A stretch of DNA of 64,000 nucleotides from Paenibacillus_S sp043945595 (lineage in GTDB: Bacteria > Bacillota > Bacilli > Paenibacillales > NBRC-103111): assembly GCF_043945595.1 (NCBI RefSeq), contig NZ_JBIFNP010000001.1, positions 62,001-126,000 of the forward strand. Reading direction: 5' to 3'. The notes below the pieces were generated by a model. The model was not told the origin of the DNA and did not search any database. It saw only the letters and a list, made by a program, of their open reading frames with translations. Positions within the stretch are counted from its first letter, which is position 1, and each line of letters begins with the position of its first letter. Positions 1 to 8,422 of this stretch are shown piece by piece. A program made the position numbers and the translations under genes.

Positions 1-279
1 AAGCATGAGCTGTGCCATTACCATCTTCATATTATGAAGCGCGGCTATCAGCACCGGGACGACGATTTCAAAAGGCTGCTGAAGCAGGTGGGGGGCACCC
101 GGTTCTGCAAGTCGCTGCCTACGGTCAAACGCAGGGAGCCTTACCGTTACAAGCTGGTCTGCACCAGCTGCAAGACGGAGTATTTGCGCAAGCGAAAGCT
201 GGATCCGAAGAAATATGCCTGCGGCAACTGCAGGGGGAAATTGAAGCTGCTCGCTCTTGACTTGGAGCCGAATTCATGA
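1..279 (+). CDS. SprT-like zinc protein, C-terminal part (5' end outside window)
   Basis: The frame is open from the first base and reads KHELCHYHLH before the first internal ATG at 34, so the gene starts upstream of the window. HELCH is the HExxH zinc-metalloprotease motif of the SprT/Spartan family. It is followed by the family's C-terminal zinc ribbon, with two CxxC pairs (LVCTSC and YACGNC) about 35 to 60 residues further on. The Bacillus relative is YdcK, a small cytoplasmic protein of uncertain function. The stop at 277-279 lies 18 bases before tRNA-Asn. The family assignment is secure; the substrate is unknown. Confidence 0.85.
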   Translation, partial: KHELCHYHLHIMKRGYQHRDDDFKRLLKQVGGTRFCKSLPTVKRREPYRYKLVCTSCKTEYLRKRKLDPKKYACGNCRGKLKLLALDLEPNS

Positions 280-297
280 TAAATTAAAACTTGTCTT

Positions 298-373
298 TCC
301 CTGATAGCTCAGTTGGTAGAGCACTCGACTGTTAATCGAGTTGTCACAGGTTCGAGTCCTGTTCGGGGAGCCA
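298..373 (+). tRNA. tRNA-Asn (GTT)
   Basis: The cloverleaf folds with a 7-bp acceptor (TCCCTGA with TCGGGGA), anticodon stem CTCGA/TCGAG around loop CTGTTAA (anticodon GTT), and a TTCGAGT T-loop. The 3' CCA is encoded. It forms a pair with the tRNA-Ser eight bases downstream. Confidence 0.97.
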
Positions 374-381
374 TATCTTTT

Positions 382-470
382 GGAGAGATACCCAAGTGGC
401 TATAAGGGGACCCTCTGCTAAGGGGTTAGACTGCGTAAGTGGTGCGAGGGTTCGAATCCCTCTCTCTCCG
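382..470 (+). tRNA. tRNA-Ser (GCT)
   Basis: This is a class II tRNA with a long variable arm. Acceptor GGAGAGA pairs with TCTCTCC, the discriminator is G at 470, and the anticodon loop CTGCTAA gives GCT (serine AGC/AGU codons). CCA is not encoded. A terminator follows 14 bases later, so Asn and Ser are probably one transcript. Confidence 0.96.
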
Positions 471-483
471 TACATAAACAAGG

Positions 484-507
484 AACCGCCGTAAGGCGGT
501 TTTTTTG
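484..507 (+). terminator. Intrinsic terminator after tRNA-Ser
   Basis: A perfect 7-bp stem, AACCGCC/GGCGGTT, with loop GTAA runs into a T-tract. It ends the tRNA-Asn/Ser transcript. Confidence 0.9.
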
Positions 508-591
508 TTTGACATATCAGAATTTATATGTTTTCGGGGCCCCGCAAAGGACCTGAGTCCGCTTCGAAGCAAACGCCCCACTTTGTGGGGT

Positions 592-815
592 CAGGCTGTC
601 GAGAAACCCGCCTTTAAGTGAAAAAGGAGCACAGACGCAGGTGGGGTATCCAAAGCTTACGAAGCCCGTTTTTCTACGAAAAACGCTTAGTTTACGTCCG
701 CCTTTGAAATCCGTGAAAATACCTTTAAATCTAATCCAATTCACGGGTTTCAACAGCGGCTGGAGGAGGATACCCCACCGGAGTATCACACAAGTTCAGG
801 GTTTCTCGACAAGCT
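592..815. repeat. 224-bp palindromic mobile repeat, copy 1
   Basis: This non-coding element is nearly identical to 62348-62570; I see about four differences, one of them a 1-base indel. It has three nested inverted repeats: ends TGTCGAGAAACCC (597-609) and GGGTTTCTCGACA (799-811); middle GTGGGGTATCC and GGATACCCCAC; inner GAAATCCGTGAA and TTCACGGGTTTC. A transcript could fold into one long interrupted hairpin. Both sides carry the same 18-bp sequence, CGCCCCACTTTGTGGGGT (574-591 and 816-833), itself a hairpin, which looks like a target duplication. Short open frames inside it are not convincing as genes. Together with the tRNA terminator it fills the gene-free stretch 471-869. Confidence 0.85.
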
Positions 816-838
816 CGCCCCACTTTGTGGGGTTATTT
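816..838 (+). terminator. Hairpin with T-rich tail, duplicated on both sides of repeat copy 1
   Basis: CCCCAC-TTT-GTGGGG (818-832) is followed by TTATTTT. An identical hairpin without the T-tail lies at 576-590 on the other side of the repeat. The right copy is probably the original terminator, and the left one arose by duplication at insertion. Confidence 0.55.
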
Positions 839-869
839 TAGCAGCCGATCCCGGCCCAGCGGCCGGCGG

Positions 870-1806
870 CTAGATCCACTTTTTCCATTTAAAAATAAGC
901 CACATCCCGATGCCCACTACGATCAGGACGATCCATACATACAGGTAACCGTACGTCCAGCTCAGCTCAGGCATGTACTTGAAGTTCATCCCGTACAATC
1001 CGACAATAAAGGTAAGCGGCAGGAAAATGCAGCTGATGATCGTCAGCGTCTTCATGATCATGTTCATCCGGTCCGATTTCATCCCCATCTGCAGCTCCAG
1101 CAGGCCGGTGAGCGATTCACGGTACATGTCGAGCGAATCCACAACCCGGGAAATATGATCATAAATATCAATGAAGTAGACATCGAATTCATTGCGGGTA
1201 TAAGGAAAGCTTTGGTGGCTGATGGTGCCGATGATCGTTTTTTCTTCTACAATAATACGGCGCAGCGAATGTATGGACCGCTTGAGCTGAAAAATTTCAC
1301 GGGACACATGGATGTACGGGTTGCGGTAGATGCTTTGCTCCATTTTATCCACGCGCTCCTCCAGCTTATCCGTAAATTCGGTATATTGGTTCACGCAGCG
1401 GTCAAGCAGCCGATGCAGAATGAGGCCGGGATGCGCCATGCGGCCTTCGACGGTCGACAGCTCCTGCCTTAGATCCTCGATAAGCGTCAGCGGTTTTTTG
1501 CACACGGTAATGACAAAGTTCGGAACCGACAATGATACCTATTTCATGGGGAGCCATAGCTTGACCGGCCACCGCATAAAAGCTGATATAAATATGATCC
1601 TTGTAGTGGTCGAGCTTGGGGCGCTGATTGAGCTTCGTGCAGTCCTCGACTACAAGGGGATGACAGTGAAACAAATCCCCGACAACATGCTGCACCTCCG
1701 CAGCGTCAGGGTTCAACAGATGAACCCAGGCTATTTCATGCTCCGACGGCTGGCGTGTCGTCTCCAGCTTCGTGACTTCACCGGTTTGCAGGTTATGAAT
1801 CAGCAT
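870..1806 (-). pseudogene. corA: CorA-family Mg2+/divalent cation transporter, frameshifted
   Basis: Two overlapping minus-strand frames together make one CorA protein of about 310 residues. The N-terminal cytoplasmic part starts at 1806 (ATG, GAGGTG ten bases upstream). The C-terminal part runs from about 1530 to 870 and holds a long helical stalk, two membrane helices and the YGMN signature between them (GLYGMNF). The frame changes near 1525-1530: the first frame reads I-V-G-S-E-L-C-H and the second continues N-F-V-I-T-V-C, as expected from one extra base in the TTCCGAAC stretch. The channel-forming C-terminus is intact. Because many other genes here carry similar single-base shifts, a sequencing error is as likely as a true pseudogene. 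Confidence 0.85.
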
Positions 1807-1905
1807 TTTTAAGGCACACCTCGCAGCAAATTGGCATGTATAATGAACTCAGCTTATCACATCCGATCGGTGAAAATACAATGCAGAAAAAAGAATAAAA
1901 AAAGC

Positions 1906-1934
1906 TTGTCAATCGCCAAAGTATCAGATATAAT
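1906..1934 (+). promoter_or_regulatory. Sigma-A promoter for tRNA-Glu/Leu
   Basis: The -35 box TTGTCA (1906-1911) is separated by exactly 17 bases from a consensus -10 TATAAT (1929-1934). tRNA-Glu begins 44 bases after the -10. Confidence 0.8.
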
Positions 1935-1977
1935 AACTCTTGTCGCTAAAAAGTAGCAAGAAAATGCACGATGACGA

Positions 1978-2052
1978 GGCCCGTTGGTCAAGGGGTTAAG
2001 ACACCTCCCTTTCACGGAGGTAACAGGGGTTCGAATCCCCTACGGGTCACCA
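1978..2052 (+). tRNA. tRNA-Glu (TTC)
   Basis: The anticodon stem CCTCC/GGAGG closes loop CTTTCAC, giving anticodon TTC. Acceptor GGCCCGT pairs with ACGGGTC with one G-T pair. CCA is encoded. Confidence 0.97.
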
Positions 2053-2090
2053 AATTTCATATCCCTCGTTTTATTGCAGTATCTCAATGC

Positions 2091-2173
2091 GCGGTTGTGG
2101 TGGAATGGCAGACACGCCATCTTGAGGGGGTGGTGGGCGTACGCTCGTGGAGGTTCGAGTCCTCTCAACCGCA
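2091..2173 (+). tRNA. tRNA-Leu (GAG)
   Basis: This is a class II tRNA with anticodon stem CCATC/GGTGG around TTGAGGG, so the anticodon is GAG (Leu, CUC). Acceptor GCGGTTG pairs with CAACCGC and the final A is the discriminator. The D-arm reads GGTGGAATGGCAG, one T fewer than the usual GGAATTGGCAG of bacterial leucine tRNAs. That could be a deletion or a base-call error. Confidence 0.92.
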
Positions 2174-2190
2174 TTATACACCTTTCTACA

Positions 2191-2219
2191 AAGACCTTAG
2201 TTTGAGGTTTTTTTTGTTT
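2191..2219 (+). terminator. Probable terminator after tRNA-Leu
   Basis: A short imperfect stem (AGACCT / AGGTTT) is followed by a run of eight T. The stem is weak, but its position directly after the tRNA pair supports it. Confidence 0.55.
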
Positions 2220-2263
2220 TTATACAGCTATTTTTGGATGAACCCATTATGAAGGAGTGTGAG

Positions 2264-3687
2264 CATGAACGCATCGGAGAAAAAGCCCGGCCGTCCGCTG
2301 CTAACGGAAGGTCGCCATTGCCAAGACTTTATTTTACTTTTCCTTGCCGATCCTGCTGGGGAATGTACTGCAGTCGCTGAACGGATCGATCAATTCCATC
2401 TGGGTAGGCAATTTTTTAGGTGAGCAGGCGCTTGCCGCAACCTCGAACGCCAATATTATTATGTTCCTGTTAATCAGCGCCATTTTCGGCATTGCTATGG
2501 CCGCCGTCATTTTGATTGGACAGAACCTGGGAGCCAAGCGAGTGGATGAAGCGAAGCGGGTCGTGGGTACAAGCACGGTGTTTTTTGCGCTGCTCGCACT
2601 GGTCGTAGCCTGTATCGGGGTTCTCTTCTCTCCTCTTATCCTCCAGTGGATGAATACGCCGCAGGATGCGATGGCGCTTGCGGTTACGTATACACGCATC
2701 ATGTTTGCGGGCATTCCGTTTATGTTCGGCTTCAATCTGATTATGGCTGTACTTCGGGGCTCCGGAGATGCCAAGACACCGTTTTACTTCCTGCTGCTGT
2801 CCGCTGCGATGGATGTGCTGCTGAACCCGCTGCTGATTCAAGGCATGGGGCCGTTTCCGCGGATGGGGATTGCGGGATCGGCGGTAGCCACGTTTATCGC
2901 CCAGCTGATCAGCTTCGTGCTGCTGCTCGTTTATTTGTACCGCAAGCAATATTTTCTCCGCATCACGCGTAACGATCTTCACATGCTGCGACTCGACTTG
3001 TCCATCATTCGGGCCCTTATTCAAAAAGGCTTGCCTATGGGCCTGAATATGATCGTCGTATCGCTGAGCAACCTGTTCCTGATTCATCTGGTTAATTCGT
3101 ACGGCTCGGAATCGTCCGCTGCGTTCGGTGTAGCCACTCAGATCTCCAGCTACGTGCAAATGCCTGCCATGGCGATCGGCGGCGCCGTCACCTCGATGGC
3201 CGCGCAAAATATCGGAGCGGGACTATGGGGACGGGTGCATCGAATTACGTGGATCGGCGTCGGATTCAATATTTTGTTAACGGGCGTGCTGGTCATCGTC
3301 ATTCATCTGTTTGAACGCCAAGCGGTAGGGCTGTTCCTGCCTGCAGGGGGCAATGCCATCGAGATCGGCATTCATATCAATCGGGTCACCCTGTGGTCGT
3401 TCATTTTGTTCGGCATTTTTAACGTAGTAGCGGGTGTGGTCCGCTCCTCCGGTGCGGTCATTGTGCCGCTGGTGGTATCTTTTATCGCATTGCTGGTGGT
3501 CCGCAATCCGCTGGCTATTTATTTGGGGCATACGTACGGCTTCGATGCGATTTGGTGGAGCTTTCCGGCAAGCTTCCTGATTGCAGTCACGTTGAATGTG
3601 CTGTATTACCGGTTCGGCAATTGGAAGGAAGCCAAAATGCTGAAGAAGGTCGGCGGCAAGGTGGCTGCCGGAGAAGGCGCTAGCTAA
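2264..3687 (+). CDS. MATE-family multidrug/Na+ antiporter (apparent N-terminal frameshift)
   Basis: The protein is about 470 residues with some 12 membrane helices in two halves, typical of MATE efflux pumps (NorM/MepA/DinF group) that exchange drugs or organic cations for Na+ or H+. The long frame is open only from 2305, and its first usable codon is a TTG at 2344 inside helix 1. A good start lies in another frame: GGAG before ATG 2264, coding MNASEKKPGRPLLTEG. From about 2310 the main frame continues K-V-A-I-A-K-T-L-F-Y-F-S. One missing or extra base in the GGAAGG stretch near 2308-2313 would join them. I therefore place the start at 2264. It is a single gene facing the convergent MFS operon. 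Confidence 0.85.
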
Positions 3688-3761
3688 CGTTTGTTTCAAC
3701 GCGCTTGACTCTTAAGCGCACACTGTGGCGGTCGATCGAACCCCGTTTATTGCAAAATGAA

Positions 3762-3838
3762 ATAGAGCCTTTGCTTATTCACAGAGCTTGAACCCCTCGG
3801 GGGCTGGAGCATGCTGTGGGGCAAAGGCTCTTTTTTTT
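3762..3838. terminator. Bidirectional terminator between MATE and MFS genes
   Basis: The stem AGAGCCTTTGC pairs with GCAAAGGCTCT across a structured loop and is followed by eight T. It lies between convergent genes and can serve both. Confidence 0.85.
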
Positions 3839-3841
3839 GGG

Positions 3842-5377
3842 CTATTCCTGCAGTCTCGGCTTCGCCGCATGCGGCGCCCGGCGCAAGAACAGCGAGAAGA
3901 ACAGGCCGGCCAAGGTGATGATCGTAGCGACAATGAACGCATCGTTAATGCCGTTAATGGTTGAATGTGTTACTGCTTGACCGTACAGAGACTGAACCGC
4001 CAGCGACATGCCCGATTGGGCGGGAACGCCGGAAGCGGCCGCCAACTGCTGCCCGTACTGGTTAATGTTGTCGAGAAGTACGGTATCGCTGGTGGTCAGC
4101 GTACTGGAGTAGTTGTCCAAATGAATGGTTGTTCGAGTCGACATGACTGTGACCAGCAGGGCCGTGCCGATTGAGCCGGCGATCTGACGCATCGTATTCG
4201 ACATTGCTGTGCCATGGCTTCCCAGGTGCGGAGGCAGCTGGTTCAAGCCGGCAGTCTGTACCGTCATCATCAGCATCGACATGCCGAACATCCGAGACGT
4301 GTACAGCAGCATCATATGTCCATAGGTGGAATCAATGGTCAGCTTGCTGAACTCCCAGGTGGTGATGGCGGTAATAGCCAGTCCGACGATAGCCAAAGGT
4401 CTGGCGCCGATCCGATCGAACAGGGCGCCTGAGATAGGTGACATGACCCCCATCAGCAGAGCTCCCGGCAGCATGAGCAGTCCGGATTGCAGCGGGGTGA
4501 AGCCCTTGATGTTCTGCAAATAAATCGGCAGCAGAATCATAGCTCCGAGCATCGCCATATTGGTAAATGAACCGATAATGGTGGACAGAGAGAAGACATC
4601 GTACTTAAATACCCTGAATTCCAGCAGCGGTTCGGCGGTCGACAGCTCTCTCAGAATAAAGAGCAGAACGAAAAGGGCGCCAATGACCAGCATGGCGATA
4701 ACTTCAAGGCTGTCCCAGCCTTTGCTGCCGGCTTCACTGAAGCCGTAGAGCAGCGCTCCGAAGCCGACGGTAGAGAAGATGGCGCCATAGGTATCCAGCT
4801 TCGGATAAGACAGCTTGGTCACATTTTTCAGCCATTTAATCGCGAGCAAAATATCCAAAATGCCTAACGGGATCATCATGTAGAACAGAATGCGCCAAGT
4901 GTAATTTTGCACAATCCATCCCGACAGGGTAGGGCCGACAGCAGGCGCGAAAATCATGACAATCCCCATAGTACCCATAGCCGAACCGCGCTTTTCGGGC
5001 GGAAAGACGGCAAGGAAAATGTTCGTAATCAGCGGCATGATCAAGCCTGCGCCTATGGCCTGCACCACCCGGCCCACCATCATGATGGAGAAGCTTGGAG
5101 AGATGCCGCAGATCGCTGAGCCCACTGTAAAGCAGATCATGGCGAAAAGAAATAATGAACGGGTCCCGTACGATTCAATCAGATAAGCGGAGATAGGAAT
5201 CAAGACTCCGTTCACGAGCATGTAGGCCGTCGAGAGCCATTGAACCGTTGTGGCGGATACATTAAAATCCGACATCAGGTGTGGGATCGCCACATTGATG
5301 AGGGTTTGATTCAGGATGGATATAAAAGCTCCGGCCATAAGAACGGTAAGCGTTCGGCCGATGGAAATGTTCTCCAT
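3842..5377 (-). CDS. DHA2-family MFS multidrug transporter (EmrB/QacA type)
   Basis: This 511-residue protein has about 14 predicted membrane helices, the size and topology of the DHA2 drug:H+ antiporters. Family features are visible: LNQTLINVAIPHL in helix 1 (motif D1), the motif A loop after helix 2 (YLIESYGTRSL), and the GRVVQAIGAG and PAVGPTLSGWI stretches in helices 4 and 5 (motif C). It lies 15 bases downstream of a HlyD/EmrA-type gene on the same strand. The two probably form a pump that moves hydrophobic compounds out across the membrane. No regulator gene adjoins it. Confidence 0.93.
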   Translation of the reverse strand: MENISIGRTLTVLMAGAFISILNQTLINVAIPHLMSDFNVSATTVQWLSTAYMLVNGVLIPISAYLIESYGTRSLFLFAMICFTVGSAICGISPSFSIMMVGRVVQAIGAGLIMPLITNIFLAVFPPEKRGSAMGTMGIVMIFAPAVGPTLSGWIVQNYTWRILFYMMIPLGILDILLAIKWLKNVTKLSYPKLDTYGAIFSTVGFGALLYGFSEAGSKGWDSLEVIAMLVIGALFVLLFILRELSTAEPLLEFRVFKYDVFSLSTIIGSFTNMAMLGAMILLPIYLQNIKGFTPLQSGLLMLPGALLMGVMSPISGALFDRIGARPLAIVGLAITAITTWEFSKLTIDSTYGHMMLLYTSRMFGMSMLMMTVQTAGLNQLPPHLGSHGTAMSNTMRQIAGSIGTALLVTVMSTRTTIHLDNYSSTLTTSDTVLLDNINQYGQQLAAASGVPAQSGMSLAVQSLYGQAVTHSTINGINDAFIVATIITLAGLFFSLFLRRAPHAAKPRLQE

Positions 5378-5392
5378 GCTTGCGCCCCCTTG

Positions 5393-6046
5393 CTAGATGT
5401 GAATCCGTATCGATACGTTCATGCCGGGTACGATGGCCAAGCCGTTATAGCCGTCCAAAGTGATAGTGACAGGAATCACCTGCGTTACTTTCGTATAGTT
5501 TGCCGTTGTATTGGATGAAGGAAGCAGAGAGAAGGAAGCGGCGGTAGCCAAGCCTACCTTGTCCACGTGCCCGGTAATAGTCGTTCCGGGAAAAGCATCC
5601 GCATACACGTCGACGGTCTGCCCGACTTTGATATCGTTAATCCGCGTTTCTTCGATATTGGCGGTAACCCATAGGTGACTCAAATCGTAAGCGCGAGCCA
5701 GTGAGGTCCCCGTCGCAACGAAGGCATTGGGCACGACGGATTGCTGGACGATCGTTCCATCTACAGGAAAAGCGAGATCGACCTTAGCCGCAGCGGTTCC
5801 TGTCGCCGCAGAAGGCAGCTGAATGGCACCGACCTTATCGCCGGACCGGTACTGCTTGCCTACTTGACCGGACCATTCAGTCAACTGTCCCGAGGTGGTA
5901 GCGGCAATTGTTACCGGCTGTCCGTCAATTTTGGCATTATCTGTCGTAACATAATTGATGGAACGGTTGTAATAGTAAATGGAAGCCCCTGCACCGCCCA
6001 GAATGAGAACCAGTACGAGGATATTGACCAGGATTACCTTGCTCAT
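5393..6046 (-). CDS. HlyD/EmrA-like membrane-fusion adaptor of the MFS pump
   Basis: The start is the ATG at 6046, seven bases after GGAGGG; an earlier in-frame ATG two codons upstream is too close to that site. The 217-residue product has one N-terminal membrane anchor (about residues 4-24), then YVTTDNAKIDG and a short biotinyl-lipoyl-like beta domain. The C-terminal beta-barrel ends in VPGMNVSIRIHI. It lacks the long coiled coil of Gram-negative EmrA, as expected in a cell without an outer membrane. It precedes the DHA2 transporter by 15 bases in one operon. Confidence 0.88.
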   Translation of the reverse strand: MSKVILVNILVLVLILGGAGASIYYYNRSINYVTTDNAKIDGQPVTIAATTSGQLTEWSGQVGKQYRSGDKVGAIQLPSAATGTAAAKVDLAFPVDGTIVQQSVVPNAFVATGTSLARAYDLSHLWVTANIEETRINDIKVGQTVDVYADAFPGTTITGHVDKVGLATAASFSLLPSSNTTANYTKVTQVIPVTITLDGYNGLAIVPGMNVSIRIHI

Positions 6047-6234
6047 GAACATTCCCTCCAAAAGAGTTGATGTGTTGTCTGCAAACATTTTCCCCGAAGG
6101 CCGATTGGATTATGCAGTGCAAATGGGTAAAGCAGGCTGGCAGAAGATTTTGCGTCATCTCCTCATAAATTAGGAGACTTAAGGGGACATTGAAGAGGAC
6201 GACGGATGTGTGATGCAAGGGAGGAACTGAGGTT

Positions 6235-6777
6235 ATGAAAATTTACATCGTATACGATAGCGAAAACGGGCATACGGAAGCGTTAGCCCGATCCATTTAT
6301 GAAGGGGCCGACAGCCACAAGTTTGCGGAGGTCACTTTGCGGCATGTCGATGAAGCAAGACCGGAGCACTTGGCGGAAGCGGACGCCATTATTTGGGGAT
6401 GTCCCGGTCACTTCGGCACGATCAGTGCAGGCTTGAAAAACTTTATCGACCGGCTCGGTTATTTATGGGCGCACGGCAAGCTCATTAATAAGATAGGGGC
6501 AGTGTTCTGTACAACCGCAACGGTACATGGCGGGCTTGAAGCGACGATGATCAGCCTGATTACGCCGATGCTGCACCAAGGGATGATTATTGTCGGGCTG
6601 CCGGGAAATCTGCCGGAAAACGCGCTTTACGGTTCGTACTATGGGCTTGGAGTCACCTGCCCCGTCGAGGCGTCGCCGGATGATCCGCCGAACCTGCCTT
6701 CCGAGAATGATCTGGCTCTAGGCCGTGCGTTAGGTCACCGTGTTGCGCAAGTTACGCAGGCAATGGTCAAAAATTAA
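6235..6777 (+). CDS. WrbA-like flavodoxin-family NAD(P)H:quinone oxidoreductase
   Basis: The 180-residue protein has the flavodoxin fold of the WrbA family. The FMN phosphate loop YDSENGHTEALA follows the first strand. Further on come GCPGHFGTISAGLKNFIDR and the TTATVHGGLEATMISLITPMLHQGM region, where WrbA proteins contact FMN and form the tetramer. WrbA enzymes reduce quinones by two electrons and protect against redox cycling. A GAGG site lies just before the ATG. The divergent neighbour is the drug-efflux operon, so a shared role in quinone or xenobiotic stress is plausible but unproven. Confidence 0.88.
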   Translation: MKIYIVYDSENGHTEALARSIYEGADSHKFAEVTLRHVDEARPEHLAEADAIIWGCPGHFGTISAGLKNFIDRLGYLWAHGKLINKIGAVFCTTATVHGGLEATMISLITPMLHQGMIIVGLPGNLPENALYGSYYGLGVTCPVEASPDDPPNLPSENDLALGRALGHRVAQVTQAMVKN

Positions 6778-6799
6778 CAATGAATAGGGTGCATGCGTG

Positions 6800-7222
6800 A
6801 TGCAATATATTATTTTTGGCGTCATAGCAATTGTGGGGCTTATATTCCTGATTATTTATAATCTGAGGGCCGATGCTAAGAGCCGAAAGGCGCAGGCGGT
6901 CAAGACGGATGCACCGGCCCCTGAGGTCCCGGTAACGGAAGAAAGCGTGCAGGAGATGGCATCCGACGATGCCAGAGTGCTGGTGGAGGATGCCCGCAAG
7001 CATGGAAATCTCGTGAAGGATGCGCATCCTTCCAAGAGGACTGCCGATAAAACGAGCGATTATGAATACAGGGAAGCGCTCCGGACGTTTCAATCGGTGC
7101 AGGAGACGGAGCATTCCAGCGCAGCTGCGGCAGAGGACGAAGACCTGGAGCTGCCGGCTCCGCCGCCTCCCCAAAAGGCGGACGACCAATTCCGCGATGC
7201 GCTTCGGTCGCTAAAAAAGTGA
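6800..7222 (+). CDS. Small membrane-anchored protein with a repeated YREALR/FRDALR motif
   Basis: I do not recognise a named family. The 140-residue product starts with one membrane helix (residues 2-22). A charged, Ala/Pro-rich cytoplasmic tail follows, with two related short motifs: YREALRTFQ near residue 88 and FRDALRSLKK at the extreme C-terminus. Between them is a low-complexity acidic-proline linker. The codon before the ATG is GTG, which could be the start instead. It lies 22 bases after the WrbA-like gene and may be co-transcribed with it. Confidence 0.7.
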   Translation: MQYIIFGVIAIVGLIFLIIYNLRADAKSRKAQAVKTDAPAPEVPVTEESVQEMASDDARVLVEDARKHGNLVKDAHPSKRTADKTSDYEYREALRTFQSVQETEHSSAAAAEDEDLELPAPPPPQKADDQFRDALRSLKK

Positions 7223-7323
7223 GATTGTCAGGAAGCCGTGCTTCCAAACGAACCGACAAACTAACATAAATCGAAGCCTAAGCCGATAATACTCCTGCAG
7301 GTATATTAGGGAGGAGGCTAACG

Positions 7324-7509
7324 ATGGATAGTGTAAGTTCTGCTTCGAATGCTTACAGCTCGGCCGCACTGCTTCAGTCGGCCAATGTGTCTCTCTTGAA
7401 AAAGGCAATGGACGGCCAGTCCGATCAAATGAACGTGCTGCTGCAAGGCGTTGCCCAGCCGCAGGCGCCCCATCCTTATCTCGGGACTTCGCTCGATCTG
7501 AGAGTATAG
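7324..7509 (+). CDS. YjfB-type putative motility protein
   Basis: This 61-residue protein has the short alpha-helical form of the YjfB family: a Ser/Ala-rich start, the core VSLLKKAMDGQSDQMNVLLQ, and a C-terminal LGTSLDLRV. Bacillus YjfB is linked to motility regulons, but its molecular role is unknown. A strong GGGAGGAGG site lies before the ATG, and a terminator follows the stop by 20 bases, so this is a monocistronic unit. Confidence 0.8.
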   Translation: MDSVSSASNAYSSAALLQSANVSLLKKAMDGQSDQMNVLLQGVAQPQAPHPYLGTSLDLRV

Positions 7510-7528
7510 GACGAGCTAGCCCGCCCGC

Positions 7529-7566
7529 AGCCCCTTTACAAAGTCTTAACTTTGAAAAGGGGCTTT
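7529..7566 (+). terminator. Intrinsic terminator after yjfB-like gene
   Basis: AGCCCCTTT pairs with AAAGGGGCT, with a second small stem AAAGT/ACTTT inside, and ends in TTT. The T-tract is short, but the stem is strong. Confidence 0.75.
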
Positions 7567-7639
7567 ACGTATTGTGCCGCCGCGCGATGTTTCGGATAAT
7601 AAAGACGGATTCTATTATTCGCATAGCGGGGAGGCTTTT

Positions 7640-8392
7640 TTGAAAATGACATCGATTGGGCAAAGTAGACCGTTAATTATCGGACACCGCGGCGCAGCGG
7701 GTGAAGCTCCCGAGAACACATTGGCATCCTTTCAGCTTGCCGTTGAGCAGGGGGCCGATGCTCTGGAGCTGGACGTACATCTATCCTCCGATGGCGAGCT
7801 GATCGTGTGCCACGACGCCACCATTACGAGAACGACGGACGGCACCGGAGCTATCGAGCAGATGACCGTTGAGCAGTTGAAGCGCTTCGATGCAGGAAGC
7901 CGCTTTGATCCGCGGTTTGCCGGAGAACGAATTCCGCTGCTGGGTGAGGTATTCGCAGCCATACCGAATCGTGTGATGATTAATGTGGAAATCAAATGCG
8001 CATACAGCGAACGCCTGTTAGCCCGGCTCACGGAGCTTTTGGAGCAGTACGACAGGCTGTCCAGTGTTGTCGTCTCATCCTTCGACCATAAAATTCTTGT
8101 TAACCTGAAGCGTGCGCTGCCCAATTTGCGGATCGGCCTGCTGTATACGGCGAACTTTGCCTCGCATCGGCTGATGGCGGAACAAACCGGCGCAGCGGTT
8201 TACTCGCTGCATCCCTACTATAAATTGATCGGTGCCGAGGATGTGCGGGAAGCGGTAACCGATGGGCTGGAGGTTTATCCGTTTACGATTAACGAAGAAG
8301 AAGAGCTGAAAGCCGCCCTTGAGGCCGGAGTGACGGGGATTATTACCGACTTCCCTGCACGATTAAAGCGGCTGCTGGACAGCATGGCGTAG
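7640..8392 (+). CDS. Glycerophosphodiester phosphodiesterase (GDPD family)
   Basis: The enzyme hydrolyses glycerophosphodiesters to glycerol-3-phosphate and an alcohol. The catalytic His and metal ligands are visible in GHRGAAGEAPENTLASF, ELDVHLSSDGELIVCHD and VMINVEIK. The C-terminal FTINEEEELKAALEAGVTGIITDFP is the usual end of the TIM barrel. The length of about 250 residues is normal. GGGGAGG ends five bases before TTG 7640 and eleven before ATG 7646. I chose 7640, but 7646 is almost as likely; a longer in-frame extension upstream has no ribosome site. No signal peptide is seen, so it acts in the cytoplasm. Confidence 0.9.
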   Translation: MKMTSIGQSRPLIIGHRGAAGEAPENTLASFQLAVEQGADALELDVHLSSDGELIVCHDATITRTTDGTGAIEQMTVEQLKRFDAGSRFDPRFAGERIPLLGEVFAAIPNRVMINVEIKCAYSERLLARLTELLEQYDRLSSVVVSSFDHKILVNLKRALPNLRIGLLYTANFASHRLMAEQTGAAVYSLHPYYKLIGAEDVREAVTDGLEVYPFTINEEEELKAALEAGVTGIITDFPARLKRLLDSMA

Positions 8393-8422
8393 AGAACGCT
8401 CAGGCAGCACATCGATAAGAGG

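Noticed and set aside
641..841. Open frames inside the 224-bp repeats (also 62414-62605)
   Set aside because: They follow from the repeat sequence, differ at their ends between copies, have no ribosome site and are not protein-like.
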